Source: Nyssa sinensis
Taxonomy: Eukaryota > Streptophyta > Magnoliopsida > Cornales > Nyssaceae
Length of the DNA stretch: 64,000 nucleotides
NCBI GenBank assembly: GCA_008638375.1
Contig: CM018051.1
Coordinates: 13,570,369-13,634,368 of the forward strand
Direction of reading: 5' to 3'
Every line of letters starts with the position of its first letter. Position 1 is the first letter of the stretch. The translations under genes and the position numbers were made by a program. A model generated the notes under the pieces. The model was not told the origin of the DNA, ran no database searches, and saw only the letters and a list, made by a program, of their open reading frames with translations. Below are positions 44,880 through 58,825 of the stretch, one piece after another.

Positions 44880-45510
44880 GAGGCCCCAAGCCATCAGTTT
44901 TTTGAGGACGAACGGAAGATGATTTCTATAGCCTTACGCTATTAGTTTAATTCTAGAGTTCTTTCTATAAGAACTCTCCCTTTTCCGAGGCCGAAGCCCT
45001 GCCAAAGTGACAGGCCCCTTCACGAAGCAATGTTTTCTCAAATTGAAGAAAAAACCAGAGATTTGCTCAACTGAAGCCTCTGATTCAGACTTTCCTAACC
45101 GGAGTGTTGTTGCCCGACTACCATTACTGAATAAGGTACGCTGTCAAACCCTTTAATAGTTTTTTTTTTTCTTTAGATCCAGTTGATCTCATCTCTTTTA
45201 TCACTCTTGATAAAATAGGGTAAACCAGAGAATTACATGACTCTGATTCTGTTTTCTAAACGGATACGTAGGAAGCCTTCAGGCCTGAGTCTGATCTTCT
45301 TTCTGGTTTTTCTGTTTTGTTTTATTTCTTTACACTAGATCTTTTATTATTTATCTCTACGGACTCATGTCTCTCTTTTGATTCATGTTGAGGGATCCTC
45401 TAGTATGTATTTAGGATTAAAGTGATGTAATTTTCATTCTATTTCTTTTAGTTTCATTCATATGTATTGTTCAATCTATAATGAGTTTGCTTGTTTCTTA
45501 CCCAAAAATA

Positions 45511-47399
45511 AGTTGGCGACTCATCAACTTCTCTATCTTTCATAAGAGGCGTTCATTCCCACCTTAAGGGAAGGAGACAACCGGAATCCCTCTAAATCCA
45601 CGAAAAGGGATGACACACGTTTTCCCCATTTTTTTCTGGTGCTAGCGCCCACACACCCAAATATTTTATAAATTTAAAAATTAAATAACTTGTAATATAT
45701 AAGTTTGTTTTTCATAAAAAAATTATATATTTGAACTCTAAAAATCGAGATCCATCAAACAAAATCCATATTGTATAGGGAATTTTGTCAAAAAATTCGT
45801 GTTTTTTCGATTGTCCCATAACAGAGAAATTTTTTTGTCCCGAAACAAAGAAATTTGATAAATTTTTTAAATAAAAAAAATATTACACATGTTTTTAACA
45901 ATGCATCGAACAATCTTTGTTCCTTAAAAAAGTTGTATTACTCCAACATTGATAAAACAAGAAAACTAGATAGAGAAAAGAATACACAACTAAAAAAAAT
46001 ATAGCAACAAAGAAAATTCTCTCCCAAAAAATTCTCTATCCAAAAATAATTTGTGAAATTTTCTTAAAAATCCTAACAAACATTTTTTTTTCTCTGACCA
46101 GATAGCAAACCACATGCTACTATGAAAAAATAAGTGCCTAAAGTCCTACCAAAGTATGAAATAAGTGTCTAATGTAGTACATGACTTATAAATAAAGAAG
46201 TGTCATTCATTGTTTCTCTAAATAGTTCGGGGAAGTCTTTCTTTCATTGTTTGATCCATTTTGTGCTTATTGTTGCAATAGTATATGTTTCTCTAACTAT
46301 TTAGTACTTAAATAGTTCAGGAAAGTCTTTCATTCATTATTTGACCCATTTTTTGAACTTTTTTAAAATGCCTTCAATTTTTCTTATGTCAATGCCACAA
46401 TGTAGATTGAAGATGATGCATGCGGATCCAGTTACTATTTTATTGTTGAAAATATTGAACTCTTGGTAATGTGATAATTAAGATATCGATAAAATGTAGA
46501 CCAGATTGTGGAATTTGCTACTTCATTCCATTCATAATAACATGTGGTTATGACATTGGTATTGGGAGGTGCAAAGCTCATGTACTTCATTCATGCAACA
46601 ACACATAATTTTTATCCCGAAAGTCAAACCAAAGACATGTTTGTTAGGATTTAATGCAGTATATGACTTATAAAAAAAATATGTCTGTTAGGATTTAATT
46701 CAGAATATCTTAGCTAGGGACTTTAGTCACTACCTTCCTTTCTTTTTTTGCACATTTAATTCAACAACCCAAAACTCCACCATATATAAATATATATATA
46801 TATACATATATTACCTTTAGTAAAAGCAAACTGAATAGAAAATTTAAGTTTAAAGTACAATAACATCTATTCCAAAAGCTCAAAATCTAAATCAGTAAAG
46901 AAAATTGCAAACTAAAATAGAAAGAGAAAGGAAAATCTAATTTTAAGATAAAAGATATGTGGCTCCTTGTATTTGATTGACTACTAGCTACAGAAGAGAC
47001 ACCTTCTCTACTGGCACTAGTTTTAGAACTCAATTCACTAGTACCTAAGTTCTTCTATTAGACTCTTAATTTCAAGAGTGAGCATGGAAAGTCCAGCAAT
47101 TGGTAACAGTGGCGGTACCATATCTTTGATCACCTGCTAGGGTTAGCGTTTGTTGGAAGCGACTATTGGATTAATAGAGATCAGGAGAAAGAGACAAGGG
47201 AAGGGAGAGAGAAATTAGATGGGAGGGGTAATTTAGATATTTAAAAAATTATTACATCGTCACGTCATCACTTTTGGATCTAAACTCAATTAGTCTAAAA
47301 ATTTAGAAACTTTTGAAGTTATAACGTTTCTTTTAGACCTTAGCCTCTATGTACTTATTTTGAGGGACCTTCCACTAATTAATTCTATTCTTTATTTGA
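45511..47399. other. Duplicated non-coding region, copy B
   Basis: The counterpart of 12568-14399, with scattered substitutions and small indels. No gene was recognised. Confidence 0.6.
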
Positions 47400-48053
47400 T
47401 TGGAAGTTTATAAGATTTTCAATTTTGTATTTGAGCCGTCTTGAAGTTTCTTAATTTTATTTTCAAGGATTTTAATATTTTATTTTAGAAGATTATTTTT
47501 TTCTAAAATTTGTTCAAGTAATTTTGTTAGTATTGCTTCTATATTTTATAAATTTAAATTTTTCAAGTTTCTGAAAGATTTTATCTATCTGATTGTTAAG
47601 ATTTTTTATATTTTTCTTAACTTTTCGAATTTTTACTAAGCAATTATTCTGATACAATTTTCTTAATTCTAATGTCTATATTTTCAAGAAGTATTTTATG
47701 ATTATATTTCTTAAATTGTTCATTAATTTATGAATTATTTCTTCAAAATTTTCAAGGATCTTATTGTCTAGTTCTACTAGTTGTTTACTTAGAATATTCT
47801 ATTTTCTTTCTATATTCTATAAATATCTTATTTGTTCTGCACTAATGGCTATGTTCCGCTGAACCTTTTTTATTAGTGAATTTCGTAGAACTACTATATA
47901 TTCTGTATTAGAATTATCAACTAAAATGTGTTCAAGGTGTTTAGAATTCGGAATACTATCTAACCAACACTCTGATTGTGGTTGTTCTCCATGAGTTGAT
48001 ACTCTTGCTTTTCAAATATCCTAGAATATATTTTAGGTATATAGCTAGACATA
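47400..48053 (-). pseudogene. Unrecognised Lys/Asn-rich coding relic, copy B
   Basis: The counterpart of 14400-14997. It keeps about 90 bp (47830-47925) missing from copy A that continue the coding-like character. Small indels break the frame near its start. Product unknown. Confidence 0.4.
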
Positions 48054-48559
48054 AATCTGATAAATTATTTGTTACCAAAATTTCTAACCGATACACTATA
48101 ATACCAATTTTAAGGGGGCTGAAAAAAAAACTAGATTTAAACAAATGAAATAAATATACAACAATCAACATAAATATTTTAAATTTTATAGGCTAAAAGT
48201 ATAATATCTTAAATTTATAATAAATCAAAAAAATATAATAAGACAAAATGTAACCCTATTCTAATAAAGAAAATGAAAACTTTTATAAAATTGATGAATA
48301 AAACCAACTACACAAGTGCACATACATATTTACGTGGTTCGACTTCAGCCCTACGTTCACGGGTATGAGAGAAAAAGATTCTACTAATTTATATAAAGGA
48401 GTATAATAAATAATCTCACTATGCCCACAACTAGTGCTATCTCTCTCAGTAAAAATTGTACCCGTAAAAATTGTACCCTCAAGTTTATCCGTCGTGCCTT
48501 TATATAAATTTTATTCATCACTTTAACAACACTAGATTTTACTTTCCGTCATTGCTAGA

Positions 48560-49300
48560 ATTTGCCATCTTAGACCATCTCCAAGAGATAAAGCAAAAAA
48601 AAGGTAGCAAAGTTATCTTTTGCTACCTCAATACAAATTACTTTGGCTACCTCAATACAAATTTGTTACCTACATTAAAATTTGACATTTCAATAGTAGT
48701 AGTAAATTTTAATATTTTTTATTTTTAGGTTTTTTATTAACAATTGGATCTCATAACTTTTTGATATAAAGACAAGATAATCTTGTGTATTTTCATAATT
48801 TTTTTAATACAAAAAATATATTTGCTACATTCCAACCACAGTAGCAAATTTGCTGCATTTGATAAGAGTGTAGCAAATTTCAAAGTTGGGTTGCTTCATC
48901 TCTTAGGGCATCTCCAAGGATGAAGTAAAAAAAGGTAATAAATGTATTCTTTACTACCTCATATACACATTTGCTATATTTAAAATTTGATACTTCAATA
49001 TAAATATCAAATTATAATATTTTATTATTTATTATGATTATTGGACTCACATTGTTTTTCCTTTATCAAAAAATTTTATTTTGAATTTTTCACTGAACAA
49101 ATATGAGGTCCATACTTTACAATTGCTACTGCGAGAGAGTAGCAAATTTTTAAAAAAGTTTGATTTATTTCTTGGATCTCTCAAAAGTGACATGATTTAT
49201 CAAAAATGTATTATTTTAAAGATTTGTAACTCCTCTAAAAAAAGGTCTTAAAACTTAAAAAAAAAAAAAAATGATGTGACGTATCAAATGTGAGTTTCTC
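48560..49300. repeat. MITE-like pair, copy B
   Basis: Two segments begin CTTAGACCATCTCCAAGAG (48570) and CTTAGGGCATCTCCAAGG (48902). They match 15455-16200 in unit A. Confidence 0.45.
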
Positions 49301-49479
49301 TTATACTGCACACACACACATTCCTTAGGCACTAAGGTTATGTTTGATATGCTGGAATGAAATGACAAAGGAATGACTTCACTTCGGAATGAAATAAGAA
49401 TGGTTATTCATTGTTCCATTCAATTCTTTTATTAGGTAACAACTAACAATTTTACTTAATTAACAATATTAAATACATA

Positions 49480-50350
49480 TATGTATGTATAGGTATATAT
49501 ATATGCGCATGCATATTTATCATAACTATATGTATATATAAATTTAAATATCTTGAGTATGTATTTATATTCTTACATTATATTTATTTATTTTTATATA
49601 CTTAATTATATATATGTATTTAAGTATGTACTTATATATTTATCATATTTATATGTATATATAAATTTAAATATACTTATGTATGTACATATTTATATAC
49701 TTACATTATATTTTTGTGTATATATTTTTACATACTTAACTATATATATTTATATATAATTAAGTATGTAATACATATGTATATATAAATAAATCAACAT
49801 ATAAATATACAATTATTTATATATATATATATGTAATTATTTGTATATGTGTATTTAAGTGTGTACATATATATACACGTAGGTATACACCTACATATAT
49901 TTATATTTATGTATATATGTATTTATGTATTTCTATATATATATCTATTTATTTTTATATATATTTATTTATATAAATATACATATATTAATGTGTTTGT
50001 GTATATATATATATATATTAATTTTTGTATATATTTATATATTAGTTTATTTATCTGTATATACATATATATATTTTATATGTATGTTGGTATATACATA
50101 CATATATTTAAATTATATTTATTTATTTATATATACAATTATTTATGTATATTTTATATCTAAATAATAGATATTTATTTTTTATATTTTTATATATACA
50201 TGTATCTATATATATTAATTTTTTGTGTATATATTAACTTATTTATAAATACAATTATTTATATATATATATATTTATTTTAGTATATAAATAAATATAT
50301 TTAAGTATTTATTTATTTATATGTTTTGTGTATATATAACATATATTATA
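49480..50350. repeat. Long AT-rich simple-sequence tract
   Basis: TATA, TATTTA and related words over about 870 bp. It corresponds to the tract split by the solo LTR in unit A. Open frames here are Tyr/Ile-rich artefacts. Confidence 0.85.
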
Positions 50351-50698
50351 TGTGCATTTTTATTTATTTATTTTAATTCTATTTTATTAGAATAAATCTC
50401 ATTTTTTAAATTATGTTAAGATATATAATATTCCTACTTTTCGTAGAAATAGTCATTTTGTTTTTTGGAATGGCGAATCCTACTTACATTAGTTTGTCAG
50501 ATAATAGGTCGGCGGGTGAATGACACCCACATATTTATAGATGTGAAGTCTTCCAGTCTTTCTCCAATAATGAAGTCTTCTTTTTCTTTTTCTGCATCGT
50601 ATTCTAAAAGTCATTCACCCATTGATTCTTGTTTTTTTTGAGTTTCTTTTGCCCTTTGCTCATTTGTTCAGTCATCTTCTGTGCAAGTTTTTTTTTCC

Positions 50699-51208
50699 AT
50701 GGCTACTGCTAAGAACTCATACGGAGAATACTCATCCTCATCTCCATGGACCTACCATGTGTTCTTGAGTTTCAGAGGCAAAGACACCCGCACCGGCTTC
50801 ACTGGCCGCCTTTATCATGCACTGGTCCACGCCGGAATCCATACTTTCCTGGACGACGACGAAATCTCCAAGGGTGAAGACATCTCTTCTGAGATCCTTA
50901 AAGCAATAGAACTGTCCAAAGTCTCCATCGTTGTCTTCTCGACCAATTATGCTAGTTCCAGGTGGTGCCTAGACGAACTAGTAAAGATCCTCTCCTGCAA
51001 GAAATCTTCTGGACAGACTGTTCTGCCCATATTCTACGGTGTTGATCCGTCAATTGTTCGACATCAGAGGGGGAGCTTCGCGGAAGCATTTGCACGACAT
51101 GAAGAACGTTTTGGGGCGGATTTTGTTAGGGCTCGAAAATGGAGGGAGGCCCTCACTGAAGCTGCCAATTTGTCTGGCTGGGACCTGCACGATGTTGCCG
51201 ACGGGTAA
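50699..51208 (+). CDS. TIR-domain exon 1 of a TIR-NLR gene, copy B
   Basis: This intact 169-codon TIR exon differs from copy A at about 11 nucleotides, six of them changing residues (E9G, N40H, Y99S, T124R, N126S, N147K). All TIR motifs are kept, including Glu93 in SRWCLDEL. The ATG at 50699 is chosen because no ATG lies upstream in frame. The donor GG|GTAATT is at 51204/51205, and the TAA at 51206 would end an unspliced TIR-only product. The NB-ARC exon expected downstream is not in the window; a chromovirus lies in the intron instead. Whether this copy is an NLR, a TIR-only gene or a pseudogene cannot be told from here. Confidence 0.9.
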   Translation: MATAKNSYGEYSSSSPWTYHVFLSFRGKDTRTGFTGRLYHALVHAGIHTFLDDDEISKGEDISSEILKAIELSKVSIVVFSTNYASSRWCLDELVKILSCKKSSGQTVLPIFYGVDPSIVRHQRGSFAEAFARHEERFGADFVRARKWREALTEAANLSGWDLHDVADG

Positions 51209-52423
51209 TTAAATTGCTTCTATATATATATATATGTGAAATTTAAGTTTATATATTTAAAAATTATAATATATAATGTAATATTATAATTCACTTCTGA
51301 GTATAACATAATATGATAATTCACTTCTGAGCTCGTCTTTTTATTAAAATTGTAGTTTGCATGTATATATGTGTGTGCGCGCTATAAATTAGGACCGTCA
51401 TCTTCTTACAAATGGATTCACAGAGAAGTCGATGGTAAACATATACAGTATATTTTTTCAGGTATAATCTAGGATGAGATCTCTGTCTCCAAAAATTAGA
51501 AGATCCAAAAAATAGTAATTTTTTTGTGAATCCTATATTATTTTTTTCATAACTATATTATTCTGATCTAATTTCTCAAATTCATTTGTTTAGAAAAGAG
51601 ACCTCTCTTTATTATTACTATTTTTTGAAACAAGGATGAGGAGGAGAACTCGGACTCATGCCAATCGCGTGAAGAGTGAGCACTCGTATGTACTTGGATA
51701 GGAATTCGGTCTTGACATCTCTTTATTATTGAATAGCTTAGAGCATCTTCAACCTCCCTTTAAATCTTCAAATTTGAAGATAGGGATGGAACACCATCCG
51801 GGAGTGTGACCGAGTATTACTGTTGTCGATGATAAAATTCAAGCGTCTCAAATTTGAATCTCTTTTGTGCTGATTATTAGTAGTTAAAACTTGTTCAGGA
51901 TACTCCCTAATCGATTTTCGTATTTTCTTTAAATTTGAAGATATGAATAATGTCTTCATTTCTTATCTTCAAATTCGAGGGTTCCCTATTTGTCCTTCAA
52001 ATTACTATTCATGCACTATTTAGTCATTATTCATGTAATATTCATCTACTAATTATTATTATTATTTTTGATAGAAGCGATGCGGTGTTATAATTCATAT
52101 ATTATAATCAACTCTGTTAAAACTAACTCAATCAACTTTTAAGATATAACTCAAACCAAGAGTCTCTCTAATATGTATCCACTAATCATTTTTGTAATAC
52201 TTCAAACTAATAATTAATTATTTTTATATTATTTAAATAAATATTTAACATTTAAAATTAATTTCTCAATAATTTATTTTATTTTAATTATTATTATTTA
52301 CTTTGAAATTAATTTTTTATATAGTAAAAAATTATCACCTTATCACCCCCATTAAAGATTTAAATAATTGAATTTTGGATAAATATATGTTAAATAATTA
52401 TATTTTGGATATAAATAATAGGG

Positions 52424-52925
52424 TAAATTATACTAATCTTCCTTGAAATTTTTGACAATTACAAAGATCTCTTTTGAGATTTCTGAAATGACATTGACAT
52501 ATCATATTTTTACTGACAAACTACAAATACCTCATCTCTAACTTAAATTTGTTTAAAAATGACAAAAGTGCCTATTTCATTTTATTTTTATATTTTTTCA
52601 ATTTTATTCAACTTTTTTCAAAATTTGTAAATTTTTTTTTTCATTTTATATAAAAATAAATTTAAGATAAATAATTTATATTTTTTTAGTCAAAGAAGAT
52701 TTTAATTAATATTTATTTGAAAATAAAAAAAATAAGTTAAAAAAAATTGGTCAAAATTTTAAAAAAGAATGAAACGGAAAATTTTGAAAAAAAAAAATTG
52801 GCTGAAGGGGAGGTATTTGTAATTTGTCAATGAAAGCAAGGGAAGTTAGTGTCATTTTAGAAACTCAAAGAAGGATTTTGTAATTGTCAAAAATTTCAAG
52901 AGATGATAGTATAATTTACCTTAAA
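52424..52925. repeat. Complete MITE, about 500 bp
   Basis: The left end GGTAAATTATACTAATCTTC is answered at the right by GATAGTATAATTTACC in inverse orientation, and inverted similarity continues for about 70 bp (TGACAATTACAAA on the left, TTTGTAATTGTCA on the right). It is non-coding. Such ends are typical of plant MITEs, possibly Mutator-like. Confidence 0.75.
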
Positions 52926-54989
52926 TAATATTATTAAAAGTGAGAATTGAAGAATGACTTGTGATTTGAAGATTGGTCTGATTAGAGTAAAAATATGAGA
53001 ACTATCATCCTTAAATTTGAAAAAGATGTCAAAATGAAGATAATTTAGAGATTATGAATTGACTCTTAAAAGAATTATTACTATATACGAACATGTATTT
53101 TTAGCTCAAAGCTTCTTTTCAAAAGAGGCTTATGAAAGTGCCTCTTAAAGAGACATTTCTTGCCTATATTTTTGTTAAAAGAAATCTTATTTGAAGTATG
53201 AGTTTAAAAAATTTATGTAAATTTTGAAAATTTATTTTCAAAAAACATGTTAAGAGTCATACTTCAAAGTGACACATGAGTTAATAGAATAAAATATTAA
53301 AAAAAATAATAATAATAATATTTGAACAATTTTTTTAGAGATACTTAATAGAATATTTTTATTTTAAAAATAAATTAATAAAAATTAAATCATGTTTATA
53401 AAAATAAAAATAATAAAATATTAAAATTTAAAAAGCCTCTTTGGACATGTTATAATTATTTTGACTAAAATGAAATTTCGAAGTGACATATGAGTTACTT
53501 TAGTATAATTTTGAAGAGAAAAATTAAAGAGTGATGCTCTATGTGTTACAGCTCATTACCGCTTTTTACTTGCTATGATGTGACTCGACTTTATTGATTC
53601 CCATACAACTTTTTACACGTGGAATTCAGAAGCAGAGACGGCCTATTTCTCATGATCCCAGCCAAACCCTATCTCTGTCCCAACTAGAGTCTGAAAAGAT
53701 CACCATTCTTTCTTCAAAATGTTTCAATGATTCTTTAATTGCAGTCGATCATAATGTTTTCCAGATAGATCAGAAAATTTATGCATTATGTTTTTCCCCT
53801 CCCGTCCTTGTAAAATGAGTGGACGGCATATTCCCACAAAGTTTTTTGAATTCTTTAATTGCACTGCTCATCGCAAATAGCTTTTGGCTTTTGACTGGCA
53901 ATTTCTTTTCAGTCTTCTTTTTGTCAATTCAGTTGTTTTGATAACGTTGATGAATTAATATCCATCTACCATTGTAGAAACACATTTGTGTATTTCTTAC
54001 TCAGTGTAAGTAGACATAAAAGTATAGTAATATAACTATTATAATACGTAAAAATCGTAATGTAAATTTTTTTTTTAATATGTAATGCATAAAACGTATT
54101 ATAATTTAATACACAATACATACATAAATTATACTATAATTCATGTATAAGAATGTGTAATTCTTTAATACATACAATTTAATACTTTGATACACATAAT
54201 GTATACTTTAAAACAAATGCTTTAATACATATACAAATACTTTCAACAATAATCTATACACATAATAAGGTATACAAAATAAATATAAAAAAGCACATTA
54301 ATTCAAATTAACACCATAATAGTACATAAATTCTTAAATTCACATTAATCAAACATAAAACACAATCTATAATAAATAAATAAATAAAAACTAAGACATT
54401 TATGTAATCAAATTTATCAAAAAAAAAAAAATCACATAAATACAATATAATACACATTTGTGAGTTTTTGACCATAACATTGGAGGTTTTTTTTTTTTTT
54501 TTTTTAAATATTTTCCAAACCCACTGACTTTTCTACTTATTTTCCATACCCATATTGCTTTCAGAGGTGTCTTTTGAAGAGATGCTTATAAAAGCATCTT
54601 TTGAAGAGATGCATATAAAAGTGTTACTTCAAGATACGCTAATGCTATTAAATGTTTTTTTTTTTTCGAGAGAGACGCCTTTAAGAGTTTCTCAATTTTT
54701 GTTAAGTCCCATGGGTTAGATTAAGTTCATTACAGAGCTGTCTTTTGGAAAGACGCCTAGAGAGGCATCTTTTCAAGAGATACTTTTAAGCCTTTTTTCC
54801 TTTCTTTTCGAAAGCATCTCTTGAAGAAACATCTTTAAAAACTATATGAGTTTGCAAAATAAGTAGAGAAGTATGTAGGACTGAGAAATATTTTTTTAAA
54901 AAACTCCCATGTATAGTCCAAAACTCTCATTTGTATAACAATAAAAATGAAACAAAATATATACACCATATTTTCTAAGTTTATCACAA

Positions 54990-55512
54990 TAAAATTTAGG
55001 ATATATTATACTGACGTCCCCTGAGATTTCTGATAATTACAAAAACCTCCTCTAAAGTTTCTGAAATTACATTGTCCTCTTCCACTTTTATTGACAAATT
55101 ATACTACCTTCCATCCAGTCCACTTTTTTTCAAAATGATAAAAGTGCCCTTTTTATTTTATTTTATTTTTCTTTTTTTCAATTTTGATCAATTTTTTCTA
55201 AATTTTTTATTTTCAAATAAATATTTATTAAAACATTCTTTGTCAAAAATAAAATATAATTTATATACTTTAAATTTATTTTTATATAAAATGAGAAAAT
55301 TCTTTAAAAAACAGTTAAAAAATTTAGTCAAAATATAAAAAAAAAACCATGAAAGGGGGTTCTTTTTTGTCATTTTGAAAAAAAAAAATTGGACAAGAAA
55401 GGAGGTCTGTGTAGTTTGTCAGTAATAGTAGGAGAGGATAGTGTAATTTTAGAAACTTCAGGAGAAGTTTTTGTAATTGTCAAAAATCTGAGGAAATGTC
55501 ACTAAAATTAAA
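54990..55512. repeat. Second MITE of the same family
   Basis: The left end contains TTATACTGACGTCCCCTGAG and TGATAATTACAAAAACC. The right end is inverse, with GGAGAAGTTTTTGTAATTGT. In unit A only the right tip remains (about 24618-24680). Confidence 0.7.
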
Positions 55513-56287
55513 AAAAAAAAGAAGTGTTTTTACCATAAAAAAAAAAGAGAGAGTCACTCACTGGCTGTTAACATCGATTGTTTGCGTGGGTGCAATGTGG
55601 TGGTTTGCCGTGGTGGCAACCGGAGTAGAGGGAGGGAGAGGCAGAAAATGAGTGGGGGAGTAGGGTTTGTGGTTGCTACATTTACTTATTATAATTTTGA
55701 GCATAATTTATATGCTAAGCCTCATAAATCAGCTTATGTCACTTAAATAGTTTGAAAGTGTGTATTTAATTAATTGTCTAATAATTAATTCTCAATAACT
55801 TAATGATCTCTCTTTTTTTGGCTGGTAAGTTTATAATATCTAATGATTAACAATTTTTTAAGGAACCAACTAAATTCCATGGCGAATAATTAATAATTTG
55901 ATTACTTAATGATTAATAATTTTTTGAAAAAATCTCTTTATACTATTAATTATTCATGTATAGTATATATTGATTATTTTGCATAAACATGTACACCACA
56001 ATCAACGAACAAGAAACAAAAAGAAACAAAGAAGAGAAAAGAGCAGCCGCATGCTTTGTTCAATAAGTTAATGTAAGAATGTGTATTACAATAAAAGAAA
56101 GCAGAACAAGAAACCCTAAAGGCTAGACAAAGACTAAACTACCCTTGGTAAATTACCTATACTATATACATATATTCTCTAACATCCCCCCTCAAACTCA
56201 CGATGACGTAGCGAGACACATCGAGAGTTTGCCAAGAAGAAACTTTAAGTGCTTAATAGTGTAAGACTTTGTGAAGAAATCCGTTAA

Positions 56288-58070
56288 CTACAAGATAGAG
56301 GAGATGAAGGGGAGAGAGATGGTACCATGTTGAAGGTGATGATGTGTGAGATGACAATCAATCTCAATATACTTAGTGAGTTCATGAAAGACTGAATTAT
56401 GAGCAATTTGAATAGCACTCTTGTTGTCAAAATACGTAGGAGTGGGGTTAGATAGAGAGACACCTGTGTCAGCAAGTAACCAACACAACCAAATTATCTT
56501 AGCTGAAGAGCGTGTAACAAAAAATTGCTTCTTACTTTTCCAAGAAATGAGAGAATCACCAAGAAAAATACAAAAACCAATAGCGGACTTGCGATTTGTA
56601 GGATCTCTAGCCTCATCGGCATTAGAGTAAGCGTGAAGTTCCAAAGCTGATGTAGAAGAAAGTAAGAGACTCTAATGTAAAGTGCCCCAAAGATAAAGTA
56701 AGATGCGAAAAATAGCAGCCTAGTGAATAGTAGTGGGAGAGGAGACAAATTGACTAACAATATGAACAACATATGCAATATCAGGTCGAGTGATGGTGAG
56801 GTAAACCAAACTACCAACAAGGGTGTGGTATAGAGTTTGATTTGCCAATGGAACCCATCTGAAGAAGTATAATGGGCATTGAGTTCAAGAGGAGTCTCAA
56901 CAGTTCAAGAATCCGTGAGATGGGTTCTCTGGATGACATCTTTTTCATATTTGGATTGAGAAAGGAGATAACCTTTAGGGGAAGAAACTACCTTAATGCC
57001 AAGAAAATATCGCAAGGGTCCCAAATCCTTCATTTCAAACTGGCGGTGCAACTCTACTTTTAACTATGCAATCCCATCTATGTCATCTCTAGTCAGAATC
57101 ATGTCATCAACATGAAGGAGGAGGAGAATACGTCCAGCAGATATGGAACAAACAAACAAGGCAGAATCATGATCACTAGAACGAAATCCAAGCGAGCTAA
57201 TCACATTAGAGAACTTCTCAAACCAAGCTCGAGGAGCATGTTTGAGACCATACAAAGCCTTCCGTAGTCTACAAACCTCCCCAGGGTTATGGGAAACACC
57301 AAGGGGCGGAGACATATAGACTCCCTCTTTGAGATCCCTGTTGAGGAATGCATTCTTTACATCCATCTGTGAAAGGTTCCACTGGTTAATAGATGCTACA
57401 ACAATCAAAGTACGAACAGATGTCATCTTAGCAACAGGTGCAAATGTCTCCTCATAATCAAAGCTAAGTCTTTGGGTGAACCCCTTTGCAACCAGACTAG
57501 CCTTGCATAATTCAACAGAGCTATCAAACTTGGTTTTGATTTTGTAGACCCAACGATAGCCCACTGCAGTTTTACCAGGAGGAAGATGCACCAAATCCCA
57601 TGTGTCAGTCTTATGCAAAGCGATGAGTTCTTCATTTATAGCCTGTTGCCAAAGAGGGTCAAGAGCAGCCTCCTTATAGGAGGCAGGCTCACAAAGAGAG
57701 TGAAGAAAAGCTAAAAAGGAAGTAAAGGTAGATGAATAACAAGATTTTGATGTAAGAACATATGAATCAAGATGTGAAGGAGGCTTACGGTCACGCGTGG
57801 GATAGTGAGAAGGTACAAGTTCCACATAATCAGAAGATAAAGGAGAGTCAGTCAACGAAGAAGGATGATTTGTACCTATAGAAGAAACAACTCTCCTTGC
57901 GAGAGTAAACATTAGTAATTGGAGGACGAGCAGAAGAGATGGGGACAATTGGGATTGAAGATATGGGAACAGTAGGGGAAGGCTTTGTGGCAACATCATC
58001 TGCAAAGGGATCAAGATGAACAAGCTCAGACTTAAGTAAGGTGTTAGAACTTGTAGGAATAGAAAAGAAT
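56288..58070 (-). pseudogene. Copia linker, reverse transcriptase and RNase H, copy B
   Basis: This is the most complete RT in the window. From about 57900 to 57064 one frame reads RDRKPPSHLDSY, WDLVHLPPGKTAVGYRWVYK, FTQRLSFDYEETFAPVAKMT, LSQMDVKNAFLNRDLKE, YGLKHAPRAWFEKF and LLHVDDMILT. It stops at 57064. RNase H lies in the frame 56644-56288 ([29 protein letters not shown]). The middle segment (57060-56650) is frameshifted. It belongs to a 5'-truncated element. Confidence 0.88.
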
Positions 58071-58081
58071 GGAATATGCTA

Positions 58082-58825
58082 AAAAAAAAACATGACGGGA
58101 TCATGTTAAATAACGGCCGTTACGTATCGGTTTTTTGTCCCTCCGATATCAATACTGGCCGATATATCGGTGTTACTAAAATTCACAACCATATTGGCCG
58201 ATACCGTTACGTATCAGCCGTTACAGGACCGTTAAGGCCAATATATCTATTTTATGTTTTTTTTTCCTTATTTTTTTTCCTACAAAATTCTTATGATTTT
58301 TGTTTTTATAATATTTATACACAAGTGAAATACTTAACAAAATAATCCAAAAAAAATCAAAATGGGTTGTAAAACATTCGGGTCAATACAAACTCAAAAA
58401 TGCCTCTTGGCCTCAAAAGTTTTAAATTTTTTTTATTCCATAACTAATCAATTAAATTGATTTTCATGCTTATAATTATTTTTTGTTATTATTTATATTA
58501 TTCTTTATAATGTTACTCAAATTAAATGATATTTCTTATTAGTTTAACTTTAAAATATCCATATAAAATAATAAAATATCTTAGTAAGTTTATTTATAAA
58601 AAAACTATTTTTTTAGGTATTAGAAAATTAAAAATTAATAGTAAAAAATATTAAAATGTGAGAATTGTAATCAAGATATGTGTTTAAATAATTTTAAGAG
58701 ATTTGTTAGTGTTTGAAAAAAATTCACGGTTGCAGTTTTCGGTTCCCGTTACGAATGATCCGATACCGTTACACCGCAACCGTGACCAATTCGTATCTCG
58801 CGACCACAATTTAAATCCATGGGTG
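58082..58825. mobile_element. Non-autonomous DNA transposon within copia_3B
   Basis: The counterpart of 27172-27905, better preserved: TAACGGCCGTTACGTATCGG at one end, CCGATATATCGG inside, GATACCGTTACACCGCAACC toward the other end. The Mutator-like assignment is tentative. Confidence 0.55.

Larger units (their letters stand above)
43383..45510 (+). mobile_element. LTR-like block with minisatellite, copy B
   Basis: It is the counterpart of 10704-12567: minisatellite, low-copy GGTAATTTTGG-like words, TATA box at 44872, and an end before AGTTGGCGACTC. The true left end (TG) was not found. Family assignment (Tat/Ogre-like gypsy) is inference from the terminal motif. Confidence 0.5.
51205..55965 (+). 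other. Intron 1 of copy B, left part
   Basis: It aligns with 21625-25110. It holds the decayed tRNA-like sequence (51800-51870), two MITEs and the GAAGAGATGC repeats (54570-54840). No gene was seen. Confidence 0.65.

Noticed and set aside
49553..50167. Open frames of 70-104 codons in the TA-rich tract
   Set aside because: They consist of Tyr, Ile, Phe and Leu from TATATT repeats, lie in overlapping frames and have no domain.
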